From assembly GCF_007035645.1 (NCBI RefSeq), contig NZ_AP019632.1, forward strand, positions 3,410,001 to 3,474,000: a DNA stretch of 64,000 nucleotides, given 5' to 3'. Positions 48,463 through 59,950 of this stretch are shown one piece after another (the stretch's first letter is position 1; the number at the start of each line of letters is the position of its first letter). A model generated the notes under the pieces. It saw only the letters and a program-made list of their open reading frames with translations. It searched no databases and was not told the origin of the DNA. The translations under genes were made by a program, and so were the position numbers. This DNA comes from Enterobacter asburiae (GTDB lineage: Bacteria; Pseudomonadota; Gammaproteobacteria; Enterobacterales; Enterobacteriaceae).

Positions 48463-50115
48463 CTACTGCCAGCTCACCTCACCCTTCGGCTCGTACGCAT
48501 TCACGTCAATCGGTGAATTCTGCTCGATGAACTGCTTCAGCACTTCCGCATCGATAAAGCCGGTATTCACGTATCCCGGTTTATTATCGATATGCGGATA
48601 GCCGTCGCCGCCGGTGGCGTTAAAGCTTAACGTCGCCAGACGGTACGTTTTGGCCGGGTCAACCGGTTCGCCTTTGATCTTCAGGTCGTTAAGCTTGCCG
48701 TCTTTCGCCACAAAGCTGACGTTGGCAAACTGCGGATAGGCCCCGGAATCCGGCTTCATCTGCGCCACGGCGGTCAGGTAGTCAATCACCTCTTTCCCGC
48801 TCATGTCCGCATAAACCACCACGTTGCCGAACGGCTGCACCTTCAGGACGTCTTTATAGGTAATGTTTCCGCCCTCGATGGAATCACGAATACCGCCGCC
48901 GCTCATCACGCCGAAGTCAGCGCCGGTGCGCGCCATTTGCGCCGCCAGCACCAGGTGGCCCATGTTGGTCTGCACGAAGCGAACTTTACTGCGGTCCCCC
49001 TCCAGACGACCGTTCAGCGTGCCGATCTTCACGTCCAGCTGCGCCTTGCCTTTGTTCTGGAACGGCGTCAGCAGGGAGAGCATCTGCTGGTTTTCTGGAA
49101 TCTCTGGCGTGTAAAGTACGCGCTCGCTTTTCCCGTCCGGGTAGGTGACTTTCTTCTTCAGGTTGACCGGGATGAGCTGATAATGGACCAGCTTCATCTC
49201 GCCGTTACGGAACTCGAAATCCGCCCGGCCGACGTATTTGCCCCACTCGTGCGCCTGAACAATCCAGATACCGTTCTGACGGTCCGGCGCGCACGGCGTG
49301 CCCGGCACGTAGTCCACCTGCTTTTTGTTCTCCGAGGCCATACACACCGGATCCTGTGAGTGACCGCCCACAATCATTGCCAGCGAGCCCGCGGGCAGGC
49401 TGCGCGCCATTTCCACGTCGCCGGGCGCGTTAGAACCGTGCTCGCCGTTGTCGTAGTGCCCCATGTGCGTGGTGGCGATAATCACGTCCGGCTTCTCGTT
49501 TTGCTGCAGCTCCTGAATCACCAGCTTCGCTTCGTCTGCCGGTTTGCGGAATTCGATATCGGTAAAGAACTCGGGGTTACCAATTTTCGCCGTATCGTCA
49601 GTGGTTAAGCCGATGACCGCGATCTTCAGATCCTGACGCTTAAAAAGCGCCCACGGCTTAAACAGGCGTTCGCCGGTGCTTTTCTGGTAAATATTGGCGG
49701 AGAGGAAGGGGAATTTGGCCCATTTTTCCTGCTGACGCAGCACGGTCAGCGGATTATCGAACTCGTGGTTACCCACGGCCATCGCATCGTAGCCAATCAG
49801 GTTCATGCCGCGAAAATCAGGTTCCGCGTCCTGTAAATCGGATTCCGGCACGCCGGTATTGATATCGCCACCCGACAGCAGCAGCACGCTGCCGCCCTGG
49901 GCAGACACCTCTTTACGAATGCCGTCCACCAGCGTTTTTTGCGCCGACAGGCCATATTCGCCGTATTCGCTGCGCCAGAAATGACCGTGGTGATCGTTGG
50001 TATGCAGAATGGTGATTTTATAGGTTTTGTCTTTTTCATACGCCTGCGCGGGCAGGCTTACCAGGCCCCATGCGGCGATGAGCGCCAGCGCGACGCCCCG
50101 CTTCATAAACTTCAT
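48463..50115 (-). CDS. ushA: Periplasmic 5'-nucleotidase / UDP-sugar hydrolase UshA
   Basis: This is a 550-residue protein, same length as E. coli UshA. The signal peptide runs to SLPAQA-Y (about residue 25). The metallophosphatase domain has HTNDHHGHFW, GNHEFDNPL and HMGHYDNGEHG. The C-terminal 5'-nucleotidase substrate domain includes GGGIRDSIEGG and FNATGGDGYP. It degrades extracellular nucleotides and UDP-sugars for uptake. The start at 50115 begins a proper signal peptide; 51 bp of in-frame sequence upstream is not conserved. Confidence 0.96.
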   Translation of the reverse strand: MKFMKRGVALALIAAWGLVSLPAQAYEKDKTYKITILHTNDHHGHFWRSEYGEYGLSAQKTLVDGIRKEVSAQGGSVLLLSGGDINTGVPESDLQDAEPDFRGMNLIGYDAMAVGNHEFDNPLTVLRQQEKWAKFPFLSANIYQKSTGERLFKPWALFKRQDLKIAVIGLTTDDTAKIGNPEFFTDIEFRKPADEAKLVIQELQQNEKPDVIIATTHMGHYDNGEHGSNAPGDVEMARSLPAGSLAMIVGGHSQDPVCMASENKKQVDYVPGTPCAPDRQNGIWIVQAHEWGKYVGRADFEFRNGEMKLVHYQLIPVNLKKKVTYPDGKSERVLYTPEIPENQQMLSLLTPFQNKGKAQLDVKIGTLNGRLEGDRSKVRFVQTNMGHLVLAAQMARTGADFGVMSGGGIRDSIEGGNITYKDVLKVQPFGNVVVYADMSGKEVIDYLTAVAQMKPDSGAYPQFANVSFVAKDGKLNDLKIKGEPVDPAKTYRLATLSFNATGGDGYPHIDNKPGYVNTGFIDAEVLKQFIEQNSPIDVNAYEPKGEVSWQ

Positions 50116-50284
50116 CTTCTCTCTCCCTGACCAATAGACAAAGGCAAAAATTACAGTGACTAACAAGAATAGACAAATAAGTTTTCAGAATTGCGACTTT
50201 CTTCAAATGTCCCGGACGGGTATGTTAGTCGGATAATAATTACACCCTGCATCTCTAATAACGAAAAACGTGGTACTTCTCTCT

Positions 50285-51493
50285 ATGGCAATCAGTGAAT
50301 CAACCCAGCCCGTTCCGGGCGCGCCGGCGTCGCGCACCTCCTTTAAAGTCTTAGGCGCAATCAGTCTCTCGCACCTGCTCAACGACATGATCCAGTCGTT
50401 GATTCTGGCCATTTATCCGCTGCTGCAGTCCGAGTTTTCGTTAACGTTCGTGCAGATCGGGATGATCACCCTGACCTTCCAGCTGGCTTCCTCACTGCTG
50501 CAGCCGGTGGTGGGCTACTGGACGGATAAATACCCGATGCCGTGGTCGCTGCCGATCGGCATGTGCTTTACCTTAAGCGGGCTGGTGCTGCTGGCCATGG
50601 CGGGGAGTTTTGAAGCGGTGTTGGTTGCCGCCGCGCTGGTGGGCACCGGATCGTCCGTCTTCCATCCGGAGTCCTCGCGCGTGGCGCGTATGGCTTCAGG
50701 GGGCCGTCACGGTCTGGCGCAGTCTCTCTTCCAGGTGGGCGGTAACTTTGGTAGCTCTCTCGGCCCGCTGCTGGCCGCGGTGATTATTGCCCCTTACGGT
50801 AAAGGCAACGTGGCCTGGTTTGTACTGGCCGCGCTGCTGGCGATCATCGTGCTGGCGCAGATCAGCCGCTGGTATGCCGCTCAGCATCGCGTGAATAAAG
50901 GTAAACCTAAAGCGAAGGTTATCAATCCCCTTCCGCGCAACAAGGTTATCCTGGCGGTTTCCGTGCTGCTGGTACTGATTTTCTCGAAATACTTCTATAT
51001 GGCGAGCATCAGCAGCTATTACACCTTTTATCTGATGCAAAAATTCGGATTATCGGTACAGAATGCGCAGATCCACCTGTTTGCCTTCCTGTTCGCCGTC
51101 GCGGCCGGCACGGTCATTGGCGGGCCTGTGGGTGATAAGATTGGGCGTAAATATGTCATTTGGGGCTCTATCCTCGGCGTGGCGCCGTTTACCCTTATTT
51201 TGCCGTATGCGAGCCTTGAATGGACGGGGATTTTAACCGTGATCATTGGTTTTATCCTCGCATCCGCCTTTTCCGCCATTCTGGTCTATGCCCAGGAGCT
51301 GCTGCCTGGCCGTATCGGTATGGTTTCCGGGCTCTTTTTCGGTTTCGCCTTCGGCATGGGCGGGCTTGGAGCGGCGGTGTTGGGGATAGTGGCGGATCAC
51401 ACCAGCATCTTCCTGGTCTATAAAATCTGCGCTTTCCTGCCACTTCTTGGGATGTTGACCATATTCCTGCCTGATAACCGTCATAAAGCGTAA
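50285..51493 (+). CDS. fsr: Fosmidomycin efflux MFS transporter Fsr
   Basis: This is a 402-residue MFS exporter with 12 membrane segments (E. coli Fsr 406). Features: SLSHLLNDMIQSLILAIYPLL in helix 1, motif-A-like GYWTDKYPMPWSLPIG, and the second-half GGPVGDKIGRKYVIWGSI. In E. coli it gives fosmidomycin resistance when raised. It is divergent from ushA, with a 169-bp gap that presumably holds both promoters. The chosen ATG at 50285 gives MAISESTQP. Confidence 0.93.
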   Translation: MAISESTQPVPGAPASRTSFKVLGAISLSHLLNDMIQSLILAIYPLLQSEFSLTFVQIGMITLTFQLASSLLQPVVGYWTDKYPMPWSLPIGMCFTLSGLVLLAMAGSFEAVLVAAALVGTGSSVFHPESSRVARMASGGRHGLAQSLFQVGGNFGSSLGPLLAAVIIAPYGKGNVAWFVLAALLAIIVLAQISRWYAAQHRVNKGKPKAKVINPLPRNKVILAVSVLLVLIFSKYFYMASISSYYTFYLMQKFGLSVQNAQIHLFAFLFAVAAGTVIGGPVGDKIGRKYVIWGSILGVAPFTLILPYASLEWTGILTVIIGFILASAFSAILVYAQELLPGRIGMVSGLFFGFAFGMGGLGAAVLGIVADHTSIFLVYKICAFLPLLGMLTIFLPDNRHKA

Positions 51494-51499
51494 ATTACG

Positions 51500-51526
51500 G
51501 GTAGCCAAAGTTTTACTTTGGCTACC
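51500..51526 (+). terminator. Hairpin downstream of fsr
   Basis: GGTAGCCAAAG (51500-51510) pairs with CTTTGGCTACC (51516-51526) around TTTTA, 6 bp after the fsr stop. The 11-bp stem is strong but is followed by little U. Confidence 0.65.
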
Positions 51527-51722
51527 TGATACCCTGATGCCATAAGGGTTTCTTCTTCTTACCCTCGCTGAATTTATCAAAACGCGCTTTTTTACGGGCA
51601 TATTGCTGTTTTATTCAAACTTCAACAATAATTCATAAACATAAGGGTAAAAATTGTCATAAACTATTACTCGGTTTTTTGGTTTTCGCCAAAAAGGAAC
51701 ACCCACAACGAAAGGAGACGGA

Positions 51723-53399
51723 ATGCACCACGCCACACCGCTTATCACCACCATTGTTGGTGGACTTGTGCTCGCTTTTATCCTCGGCATGATAGCCAAT
51801 AAGCTGCGTATTTCTCCTCTTGTCGGCTATCTGTTAGCGGGTGTACTGGCGGGACCCTTTACGCCAGGCTTCGTGGCGGATACCAAGCTGGCCCCTGAGC
51901 TGGCGGAATTGGGCGTGATTCTGCTGATGTTTGGCGTCGGCCTGCACTTCTCCCTGAAGGATCTGATGGCGGTAAAGTCGATCGCCATACCGGGAGCGAT
52001 CGCCCAGATTGGGGTGGCGACGCTGCTGGGGATGGCGCTTTCGGCGGTGCTGGGCTGGTCGTTAATGACCGGTATCGTATTTGGGCTGTGTCTCTCAACC
52101 GCCAGTACCGTGGTGCTGCTGCGCGCGCTTGAAGAGAGACAGCTGATAGACAGCCAGCGCGGGCAAATCGCGATAGGCTGGCTGATTGTTGAAGACCTGG
52201 TCATGGTGTTGACGCTGGTGCTGCTGCCAGCCGTCGCCGGGATGATGGAAAAAGACAACGTCGGCTTTGCCTCGCTGGCGCTGGATATGAGTATCACCAT
52301 CGGTAAGGTGGTGGCGTTTATCGCCATCATGATGCTGGTGGGACGCCGTCTGGTGCCGTGGATCATGTCCCGCAGCGCGGCAACCGGCTCACGCGAGCTG
52401 TTTACCCTCTCCGTGCTGGCGCTGGCGCTGGGTATCGCTTTTGGTGCCGTAGAGCTGTTTGATGTCTCCTTTGCCCTGGGCGCGTTCTTCGCCGGGATGG
52501 TGCTGAACGAGTCCGAGCTGAGCCACCGCGCGGCGCATGACACTCTGCCGCTGCGCGATGCCTTCGCCGTGCTGTTCTTCGTCTCCGTCGGGATGCTGTT
52601 TGACCCGATGGTCCTGATTCACCAGCCGCTGGCCGTGCTGGGCACGCTGGCGATCATCATCTTTGGTAAGTCGCTTGCCGCCTTCTTCCTGGTGCGGATG
52701 TTCGGCCACTCCCCGCGCACGGCGTTGACCATCGCCGCCAGCCTGGCGCAGATCGGTGAGTTCGCCTTTATTCTGGCCGGTCTGGGCATGGCCCTGAACC
52801 TGCTGCCGCAGGCGGGGCAAAACCTGGTGCTGGCGGGGGCGATTCTGTCGATTATGCTGAACCCGGTGCTGTTTGCCCTGCTGGAAAAATACCTCGATAA
52901 AACCGAAACGCTGGAAGAACAGACGCTGGAAGAGGCCATCGAAGAAGAGAAGCAGATCCCGGTGGATATTTGCAATCACGCCCTGCTGGTCGGCTTTGGC
53001 CGCGTGGGCAGCCTGCTCGGTGAGAAGCTGATGGCGCAGGGCATTCCGCTGGTGGTGATTGAGACCTCACGCACCCGCGTCGACGAGCTGCGCGAGCGCG
53101 GTATTCGTGCGGTACTGGGCAATGCGGCAAACGAAGAGATCATGAATCTGGCGCACCTGGACTGCGCGCGCTGGCTGCTGCTGACCATACCTAACGGCTA
53201 TGAAGCGGGCGAAATTGTGGCCTCCGCGCGCGAGAAGTGCCCAACGATTGAGATTATCGCCCGGGCGCACTATGACGACGAGGTGGAGTACATTACCGAA
53301 CGCGGTGCGAATAAGGTGGTGATGGGCGAGCGCGAGATTGCGAATACGATGCTGACGCTGCTGGAGAAACCGCCGGTTGAAGAAGGGGTGACGGGGTAA
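51723..53399 (+). CDS. ybaL: Putative CPA2-type K+/H+ antiporter YbaL
   Basis: This is a 558-residue inner-membrane protein, same length as E. coli YbaL. The N-terminal 390 residues form about 12-13 helices of the Kef/CPA2 type (VGYLLAGVLAGPFTPGF, LLMFGVGLHFS). After an acidic linker with LEEQTLEEAIEEEKQIP comes a TrkA-N/RCK domain (ALLVGFGRVGSLLGEKL, about 418-540), the nucleotide-binding regulatory part. Monovalent-cation/proton antiport is inferred from the family. AAAGGAG precedes the ATG by 6 nt. Confidence 0.94.
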   Translation: MHHATPLITTIVGGLVLAFILGMIANKLRISPLVGYLLAGVLAGPFTPGFVADTKLAPELAELGVILLMFGVGLHFSLKDLMAVKSIAIPGAIAQIGVATLLGMALSAVLGWSLMTGIVFGLCLSTASTVVLLRALEERQLIDSQRGQIAIGWLIVEDLVMVLTLVLLPAVAGMMEKDNVGFASLALDMSITIGKVVAFIAIMMLVGRRLVPWIMSRSAATGSRELFTLSVLALALGIAFGAVELFDVSFALGAFFAGMVLNESELSHRAAHDTLPLRDAFAVLFFVSVGMLFDPMVLIHQPLAVLGTLAIIIFGKSLAAFFLVRMFGHSPRTALTIAASLAQIGEFAFILAGLGMALNLLPQAGQNLVLAGAILSIMLNPVLFALLEKYLDKTETLEEQTLEEAIEEEKQIPVDICNHALLVGFGRVGSLLGEKLMAQGIPLVVIETSRTRVDELRERGIRAVLGNAANEEIMNLAHLDCARWLLLTIPNGYEAGEIVASAREKCPTIEIIARAHYDDEVEYITERGANKVVMGEREIANTMLTLLEKPPVEEGVTG

Positions 53400-53405
53400 G
53401 TTTGG

Positions 53406-53686
53406 TGCGGCCTGATGCCCTCACCCTGACCCTCTCCCACAGGGAGAGGGAACGAACACTAAAAACGGCAACCACAGGTTGCCGTTTTGCTTTTACCTTG
53501 TGCGGCCTGATGCCCTCACCCTGGCCCTCTCCCACGAGGAGAGGGAACAAACACTAAAAACGGCAACCACAGGTTGCCGTTTTGCTTTTACCTTGTGCGG
53601 CCTGATGCCCTCACCCTGACCCTCTCCCACAGGGAGAGGGAACAAACACTAAAAACGGCAACCAGGGTTGCCGTTTTGCTTTTACC
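53406..53686. repeat. Three tandem 95-bp composite repeats between ybaL and gsk
   Basis: Units begin at 53406, 53501 and 53596, exactly 95 bp apart. The third is a few bases shorter in its hairpin loop. Each reads TGCGGCCTGATGCCCTCACC, a CCCTCTCCC/GGGAGAGGG palindrome, CACTAAAAACGGCAACC, a short loop, GGTTGCCGTTTTGCTTTTACC. Orientation is opposite to the composites at 33054 and 48348, and all lack the half REP. The gsk TAA stop lies inside the last bases of the third unit. Each hairpin is flanked by A and T runs, so each could terminate in both directions. Confidence 0.9.
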
Positions 53687-54986
53687 TGTCCCAGTAAGCC
53701 TCTTCGAGGCTGTCTTCACGTTCCGGCAGCCCACGCGTTAAGCGCGGGGAGTGCTGGTTCAGTACCTGATAGCTCACGCGGTTGGCATATTTACACACCT
53801 GTGCCAGCGAGGAATAGGTCAGCCAGCTGAACTTGTGCTTGCTGGAGTTCGGCACGTTGGTTTTATGGTAGGCGTTCGCGGTGATGTCGTGCAGCAGTGC
53901 GGCCAGCGCGCCGTCGCCCGCACCGTTGGTGTTCATGATCTTCTCCGGCCCGCCCATATACGGCGCGATATGAGAGTAGATACGCAGCGGATTCACGCAA
54001 TCTTTGTAGCGCATGCCGCGGCTGAACTCGTACTGGTTGAACTCGGCAATCGCACCGGGCAGCAGCGGGTGCTGGGTTTTGCGTTTGCTCTCTTCTTCCG
54101 TGAAGCCCGCCATATAGAGCCCAACCGGGCCGGCGGTGCAGAGCACCAGATCCACCCAGTCCAGCGCTTTGTCAGACGCCAGCAGCGGATCGCTTTCGCC
54201 GGTCAGCGCTTCGGCCTCTTCTTCGTTCATTGCCAGAATCGAGACGTGCTCTTTCAGGAACGCCTGCCACCACTCCGGGTTATCGGCGATAACGAATTTC
54301 GTGCCCAGCGTCAGAACGACCGGCACGTTGTATTTCTTCGCGTACTCGATCGCTTTCATGGTCGCTTCCGGCATCGGCTCGCCCGGCTTACAGCGCACCA
54401 GATAGGAAGTCAGCACCAGCGCCGAGGCGCCCGCGATCACCTCTTCCGGAATACTCTCGGCGCGCAGCTTATTCATATGACCCGGGCTGATGGCAAAAGT
54501 ACGCTCGCCGGAATCGCTAATCAGCGTAAAGCAGCGGCCAATAGGCCCGTCGACGCCCTGAAGGTAGTTCAGATCGGTACGGCTGGAGGTGTTGCAGAGA
54601 TAGCGGTAGGCATAGCCACCGATTTCGATATTGCTGCACATCACGCCGAGCAGCACCGAGCGGTCGTCGGCCAGCACGGAGTAGTTGTGCATGGTATTGC
54701 CGATGGTGCCACCGGCGAACTGATGGGTAATCAGGTTTTCGCGCACCAGCTCCTGATACAGCGCTTCGGCAACGTCGTCCTCAATCACCAGCGAGTGACC
54801 GGCGCTCAGACCGTAACGGGCGACAAACGCATCATCCACTTTCGCTTCAATGTCCACCAGCGTCTGATCGATACCGACGACCCATGCCGCGCTGGTTTCG
54901 TTTTCTGGCTGGATTTGCTGCAGGAGCGGGTCGCGGGCATCGACGGGGAAGTAGTGTTTGGATTTGCGTTTACCGGGAAATTTCAT
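53682..54986 (-). CDS. gsk: Inosine-guanosine kinase Gsk
   Basis: This is a 434-residue PfkB-family kinase, same length as E. coli Gsk. It starts MKFPGKRKSKHYFPVDARDP. Visible motifs: GGTIGNTMHN, the NEEEAEALTGESDP loop and the catalytic NTNGAGDGALAALLHD. It phosphorylates inosine and guanosine for salvage. The start at 54986 is the conserved one; in-frame sequence beyond it is not. It is convergent with ybaL across three terminator-like repeats. Confidence 0.96.
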   Translation of the reverse strand: MKFPGKRKSKHYFPVDARDPLLQQIQPENETSAAWVVGIDQTLVDIEAKVDDAFVARYGLSAGHSLVIEDDVAEALYQELVRENLITHQFAGGTIGNTMHNYSVLADDRSVLLGVMCSNIEIGGYAYRYLCNTSSRTDLNYLQGVDGPIGRCFTLISDSGERTFAISPGHMNKLRAESIPEEVIAGASALVLTSYLVRCKPGEPMPEATMKAIEYAKKYNVPVVLTLGTKFVIADNPEWWQAFLKEHVSILAMNEEEAEALTGESDPLLASDKALDWVDLVLCTAGPVGLYMAGFTEEESKRKTQHPLLPGAIAEFNQYEFSRGMRYKDCVNPLRIYSHIAPYMGGPEKIMNTNGAGDGALAALLHDITANAYHKTNVPNSSKHKFSWLTYSSLAQVCKYANRVSYQVLNQHSPRLTRGLPEREDSLEEAYWDR

Positions 54987-55048
54987 GGTCTGAACTGTAC
55001 GAAGAATATGGGCCGGGAATGGTAGCACAAACCCGGCCCGGAGTGCGA

Positions 55049-56011
55049 TCAGCGGCTGTTCGTTACCAGCGAGACCATCATATCGATATGCTCAGGCGAG
55101 TCGTTAAGCGCCGGAATGTACTCATACTTTTCGCCGCCAGCCTCAAGGAAAAATTCCCGGTTTTGCACCGCGATCTCCTCCAGCGTTTCCAGACAGTCTG
55201 CCGAGAAGCCCGGCGACATCACCTGAATGTGCTTCACGCCCTTCTCACCCAGCATTTTGAGGGTTTCATCGGTATAAGGCGTCAGCCACGGCTCGCGACC
55301 GAAGCGCGACTGGAAGGTCATCATCACCTTCTCCGGCGGCAGGCCAAGGGCGGAAACCAGCTCGCGCGTAGTATCGCGGCAGCGCTGCGGATAATCATCC
55401 CCTTCATTGGCGAAACGCTGCGGGATCCCGTGATAGGAGAGCAGCAGCAGATCCGGCTCGCCGTGCTTTTCAAACGACGCGCGCGCGCTGTTGGCAAGCG
55501 CCTGGATGTAGAGATCGTTATCCGCGTAGTCGCGAATAAAAGTCACGCCCGGAATACGGCGGCGGGTCGCCAGAATGCGGGCCAGCTCGTCCCAGACGGC
55601 GGCCACCGTCGAGCAGGAGTACTGCGGGTAGAGCGCCAGCACGACGATATGGTCCACGCCCTGCGCCAGCAGGGATTCCACCGCGCTTTGCAGGGACGGT
55701 TTTCCGTAGCTCATGCCGAGCGCGACGGGCATATCCGGCAGTCGGGCGGCCAGCGCTTTTTCCTGACGACGGCTGTAAACCATCAGCGGCGAGCCCTCTT
55801 CCATCCAGACGGACTGATAGAGTTTGGCGACGCGCGGGGAACGAATCGGCAGAATGACGCCACGCAGCAGCGGCCACCACAGCAGTCTCGGGAAATCCAC
55901 GACGCGCGTGTCGCTTAAAAATTGTCGCAGGTAGCGTTTTACCGCGTCTGATGTAGGTGCTTCTGGAGTGCCCAGATTGGCAAGCAGGATGCCGGTTTTC
56001 GCCTGACTCAT
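55049..56011 (-). CDS. hemH: Ferrochelatase HemH
   Basis: This is a 320-residue enzyme, same length as E. coli HemH, inserting Fe2+ into protoporphyrin IX as the last step of haem synthesis. Signatures: [13 protein letters not shown] near the start, the active-site His in [12 protein letters not shown], and [16 protein letters not shown] with the conserved Glu. It is directly upstream of gsk; aes, which lies between them in E. coli, is absent. Upstream of it is adk on the same strand, 123 bp away. Confidence 0.96.
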   Translation of the reverse strand: MSQAKTGILLANLGTPEAPTSDAVKRYLRQFLSDTRVVDFPRLLWWPLLRGVILPIRSPRVAKLYQSVWMEEGSPLMVYSRRQEKALAARLPDMPVALGMSYGKPSLQSAVESLLAQGVDHIVVLALYPQYSCSTVAAVWDELARILATRRRIPGVTFIRDYADNDLYIQALANSARASFEKHGEPDLLLLSYHGIPQRFANEGDDYPQRCRDTTRELVSALGLPPEKVMMTFQSRFGREPWLTPYTDETLKMLGEKGVKHIQVMSPGFSADCLETLEEIAVQNREFFLEAGGEKYEYIPALNDSPEHIDMMVSLVTNSR

Positions 56012-56134
56012 TCACGCCTCTTAACCATTTGATAGGTTGTCAATTGTAGCGGAAATGCGTTTAAACGAAACCCATTGCTGTAATAGGTAAGATGAGAATA
56101 TTTCTCACCCGGGGCCCGGGTGAGAGGCGCGCGA

Positions 56135-56812
<678 letters not shown>

Positions 56813-56914
56813 TCAAAAGCGCTAAACAATACCACCAGAACGGGCATCGCTCAAGGAAGGCGGGAAGGCTGAAACGGTTAACGAGGGGAGATTATTTGGG
56901 TTAGTGAGGTCTGG

Positions 56915-56950
56915 AGCCCTCACCCCGGCCCTCTCCCACGTGAGAGGGAG
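56915..56950. repeat. CCCTCTCCC-type dispersed palindrome between htpG and adk
   Basis: GCCCTCACC, CCCTCTCCCACGTGAGAGGG. It lies 24 bp past the htpG stop. The flanking genes run in the same direction here, unlike most other copies. Confidence 0.75.
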
Positions 56951-56973
56951 AAGACCAGGGGAGGCGTGCTCAA

Positions 56974-58848
56974 TTACGCCAGCAGCAGCGCATTCACACG
57001 TTTAATGAACAGGTTAGGATCTTCCAGCGTGCCGCGCTCGGCCAGCAGGGACTGATCCAACAGCAGCTCAACCCACTCGGCAAAGCGGGCGTCGTCCTGG
57101 GTATCCGCCGCGCGTTTCACCAGAGGATGATCCGGATTAAGCTCAAAGATATATTTCACTTCCGGCATCGCCTGGCCCGCCGCAGCGAACAGTTTCGCCA
57201 TCTGGGTGCTCATTTCGTCCGCATCGGTGGTGACAATCGCCGGGGTGTCGGTCAGACGGTGCGTGAAGCGCACCTCTTTCACGCGCTCGCCCAGCAGGTT
57301 TTTCACGCGCTCAACGAACGGCTCCAGCGCCTTCTCGGCTTCTTTCGCGCTTTCGTCCACTTCATCCGCCAGCTTGTCGATGGACTCGTCGGCTTTGGCT
57401 ACGGACTGGAAGGATTTACCGTCGAACTCGGTCAGGTAGTTCATCATCCACTCGTCGATGCGGTCAGAAAGCAGCAGCACTTCGATGCCTTTCTTGCGCA
57501 GCAGCTCCAGGTGCGGGCTGCTCTTCGCCGCCGCGTAGCTGTCGGCGGTGATGTAGTAGATCTTCTCCTGCCCTTCTTTCATGCGGGAGACGTACTCTTC
57601 CAGCGACACGGTCTGCGCGGAGGAGTCGGTGTGCGTAGAGGCGAAGCGCAGCAGTTTGGCGATCGTTTCAACGTTCGCGGTGTCTTCTGCCGGGCCTTCT
57701 TTCAGCACCAGGCCGAACTGTTTCCAGAAGGTCTGATATTTTTCCGCATCGTCTTTCGCCAGTTTTTCCAGCATCTGCAGCGCACGTTTGGTCAGGGCGT
57801 TGCGCAGGTTACGGGTGACGGTGCTGTCCTGAAGGATCTCACGGGAGACGTTCAGCGGCAGATCGTTGGAATCGATCAGACCACGCACGAAGCGCAGGTA
57901 GTTCGGCATGAACTGCTCGGCGTCGTCCATGATGAATACGCGCTGCACGTACAGCTTCAGGCCGTGCTTGTGATCGCGGTTCCACATGTCCCACGGCGCC
58001 TGTGCCGGGATGTACAGCAGGCTGGTGTACTCCTGCTTACCTTCCACGCGGTTGTGGCTCCAGGTCAGCGGGTCGGTAAAGTCGTGGGCGATGTGCTTAT
58101 AGAACTCGTTGTATTCGTCGTCTTTAATTTCAGACTTGTTGCGCGTCCACAGCGCCTGCGCCTTGTTGATCTTCTCCCAGGAAACCACGGTTTCACCGTC
58201 TTTCTCTTCCTGTTTTTCAATCTCTACCGGCAGGGCGATGTGATCGGAATATTTGCTGATGATGGAGCGCACGCGCCAGTCGTTCAGGAAATCATCTTCC
58301 CCTTCACGCAGGTGCAGGGTGATTTCGGTGCCGCGATCCGCTTTGGTGATGTCATCAACGGTATATTCGCCTTCCCCTTTGGATTCCCACAGGACGCCGT
58401 TCTCAGCGCTGTCGCCTGCCGCACGGGTACGGACGGTAACTTTGTCGGCCACGATAAACGCCGAGTAGAAACCGACGCCGAACTGGCCGATCAGCTGGCT
58501 GTCTTTCGCCTGGTCAGAGCCCATGGACTCAAGGAACGCTTTGGTGCCGGATTTGGCGATGGTGCCGAGGTGGTCGATCACTTCGTCGCGGTTCATCCCG
58601 ATGCCGTTATCGGCGATGGTCAGGGTGCGGTTCTCTTTATTGAACGAGACGCGCACGCGCAGCTCGCCGTCGCCTTCATACAGGTCCGGGTTGGACAGCG
58701 CGCGGAAGCGCAGCTTGTCCGCCGCGTCCGAGGCGTTGGAAATCAGCTCACGCAGGAAAATTTCTTTGTTGGAATACAGGGAATGGATCATCAGGTGCAG
58801 AAGCTGTTTTACTTCTGACTGGAAACCACGGGTTTCTTGTCCTTTCAT
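56974..58848 (-). CDS. htpG: Hsp90-type chaperone HtpG
   Basis: This is a 624-residue cytosolic chaperone, same length as E. coli HtpG. The GHKL ATPase domain shows [23 protein letters not shown] and [12 protein letters not shown]. Middle and C-terminal dimerisation domains follow. Heat-shock control is supported by a sigma-32 promoter at 58901-58928. It works with DnaK in protein remodelling. The large open frame on the opposite strand is a codon-bias shadow. Confidence 0.97.
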   Translation of the reverse strand: MKGQETRGFQSEVKQLLHLMIHSLYSNKEIFLRELISNASDAADKLRFRALSNPDLYEGDGELRVRVSFNKENRTLTIADNGIGMNRDEVIDHLGTIAKSGTKAFLESMGSDQAKDSQLIGQFGVGFYSAFIVADKVTVRTRAAGDSAENGVLWESKGEGEYTVDDITKADRGTEITLHLREGEDDFLNDWRVRSIISKYSDHIALPVEIEKQEEKDGETVVSWEKINKAQALWTRNKSEIKDDEYNEFYKHIAHDFTDPLTWSHNRVEGKQEYTSLLYIPAQAPWDMWNRDHKHGLKLYVQRVFIMDDAEQFMPNYLRFVRGLIDSNDLPLNVSREILQDSTVTRNLRNALTKRALQMLEKLAKDDAEKYQTFWKQFGLVLKEGPAEDTANVETIAKLLRFASTHTDSSAQTVSLEEYVSRMKEGQEKIYYITADSYAAAKSSPHLELLRKKGIEVLLLSDRIDEWMMNYLTEFDGKSFQSVAKADESIDKLADEVDESAKEAEKALEPFVERVKNLLGERVKEVRFTHRLTDTPAIVTTDADEMSTQMAKLFAAAGQAMPEVKYIFELNPDHPLVKRAADTQDDARFAEWVELLLDQSLLAERGTLEDPNLFIKRVNALLLA

Positions 58849-58900
58849 CTATGTCGACCTCAACAATGCCATTTAATGGGGTTTTAAAACGTTGAGTGAG

Positions 58901-58928
58901 AGATGGGGATAAGGGAGGAAATTTTCAA
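58901..58928 (-). promoter_or_regulatory. Sigma-32 (heat-shock) promoter of htpG
   Basis: On the minus strand CTTGAAA (58928-58922), a 13-bp spacer, then CCCCATCT (58908-58901) matches the heat-shock consensus. It lies 53 bp before the htpG ATG and just after the recR stop. Confidence 0.85.
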
Positions 58929-58958
58929 GCGGAGGCCGCGCGCGCAGCCTCCGTTTGG

Positions 58959-59563
58959 TCAGAAAATAATCTTGTGACGCCCGGCCAGAGAGTGCGACAG
59001 CGTGGTGCCGTCGACCATTTCCAGTTCGCCGCCCACCGGCACGCCGTGGGCAATGCGGCTGGCGTCAACGCCGTACTGCGAGCACAGTTCGGCGATGTAG
59101 TTGGCGGTTGCCTCCCCTTCCACCGTCGGGTTGGTGGCGAGGATCACCTCTTTGATGGTTTCGGACTCAAGACGCTGTTCAAGGCGGTCAAGACCGATAT
59201 CATCCGGGCCAATACCGTCCAGCGGGGAGAGATGCCCCATCAGCACGAAGTAGCGACCGGAAAACTGCCCGGTTTGTTCGATGGCGTAGATGTCCGCCGG
59301 ACTCTCCACCACGCAAATCTGACCGTTTTCCTGACGACGCGGGTTCGTACAGATGTTACACACGTCCTGCTCGGTAAAGGTGCGGCAATCCGCACAGTGA
59401 CCAATTTCTGACATGGCGCGGGTTAAAGCCTGCGCCAGGCGCATCCCGCCGCTGCGGTCGCGCTGCAATAGCGTAAACGCCATGCGCTGCGCCGACTTCG
59501 GGCCAACGCCCGGCAGGCAGCGCAGTGCTTCCATTAACTGCGTGAGCAGCGGACTGGTTTGCA

Positions 59564-59564
<1 letters not shown>
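58959..59564 (-). CDS. recR: Recombination mediator RecR
   Basis: This is a 201-residue protein, same length as E. coli RecR. The helix-hairpin-helix region [14 protein letters not shown] is followed by a Cys4 zinc finger ([16 protein letters not shown]) and a TOPRIM domain ([19 protein letters not shown] to about 175). It helps RecO load RecA on SSB-coated gaps. The start overlaps the ybaB stop by 1 bp (TGATG), so translation is coupled. It forms an operon with dnaX and ybaB. Confidence 0.97.
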
Positions 59565-59938
<374 letters not shown>

Positions 59939-59950
59939 TCAGACTCACGA

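Noticed and set aside
53406..53686. Possible CRISPR array
   Set aside because: The 95-bp units are contiguous copies with no unique spacers and no cas genes nearby.
53751..55025. 424-codon open frame opposite gsk
   Set aside because: It is antisense to an essentially identical E. coli-like Gsk, with no supporting signals.
57127..58818. 563-codon open frame on the strand opposite htpG
   Set aside because: It is a mirror of the strongly biased htpG codons; the product has no domain logic, and htpG is certain.
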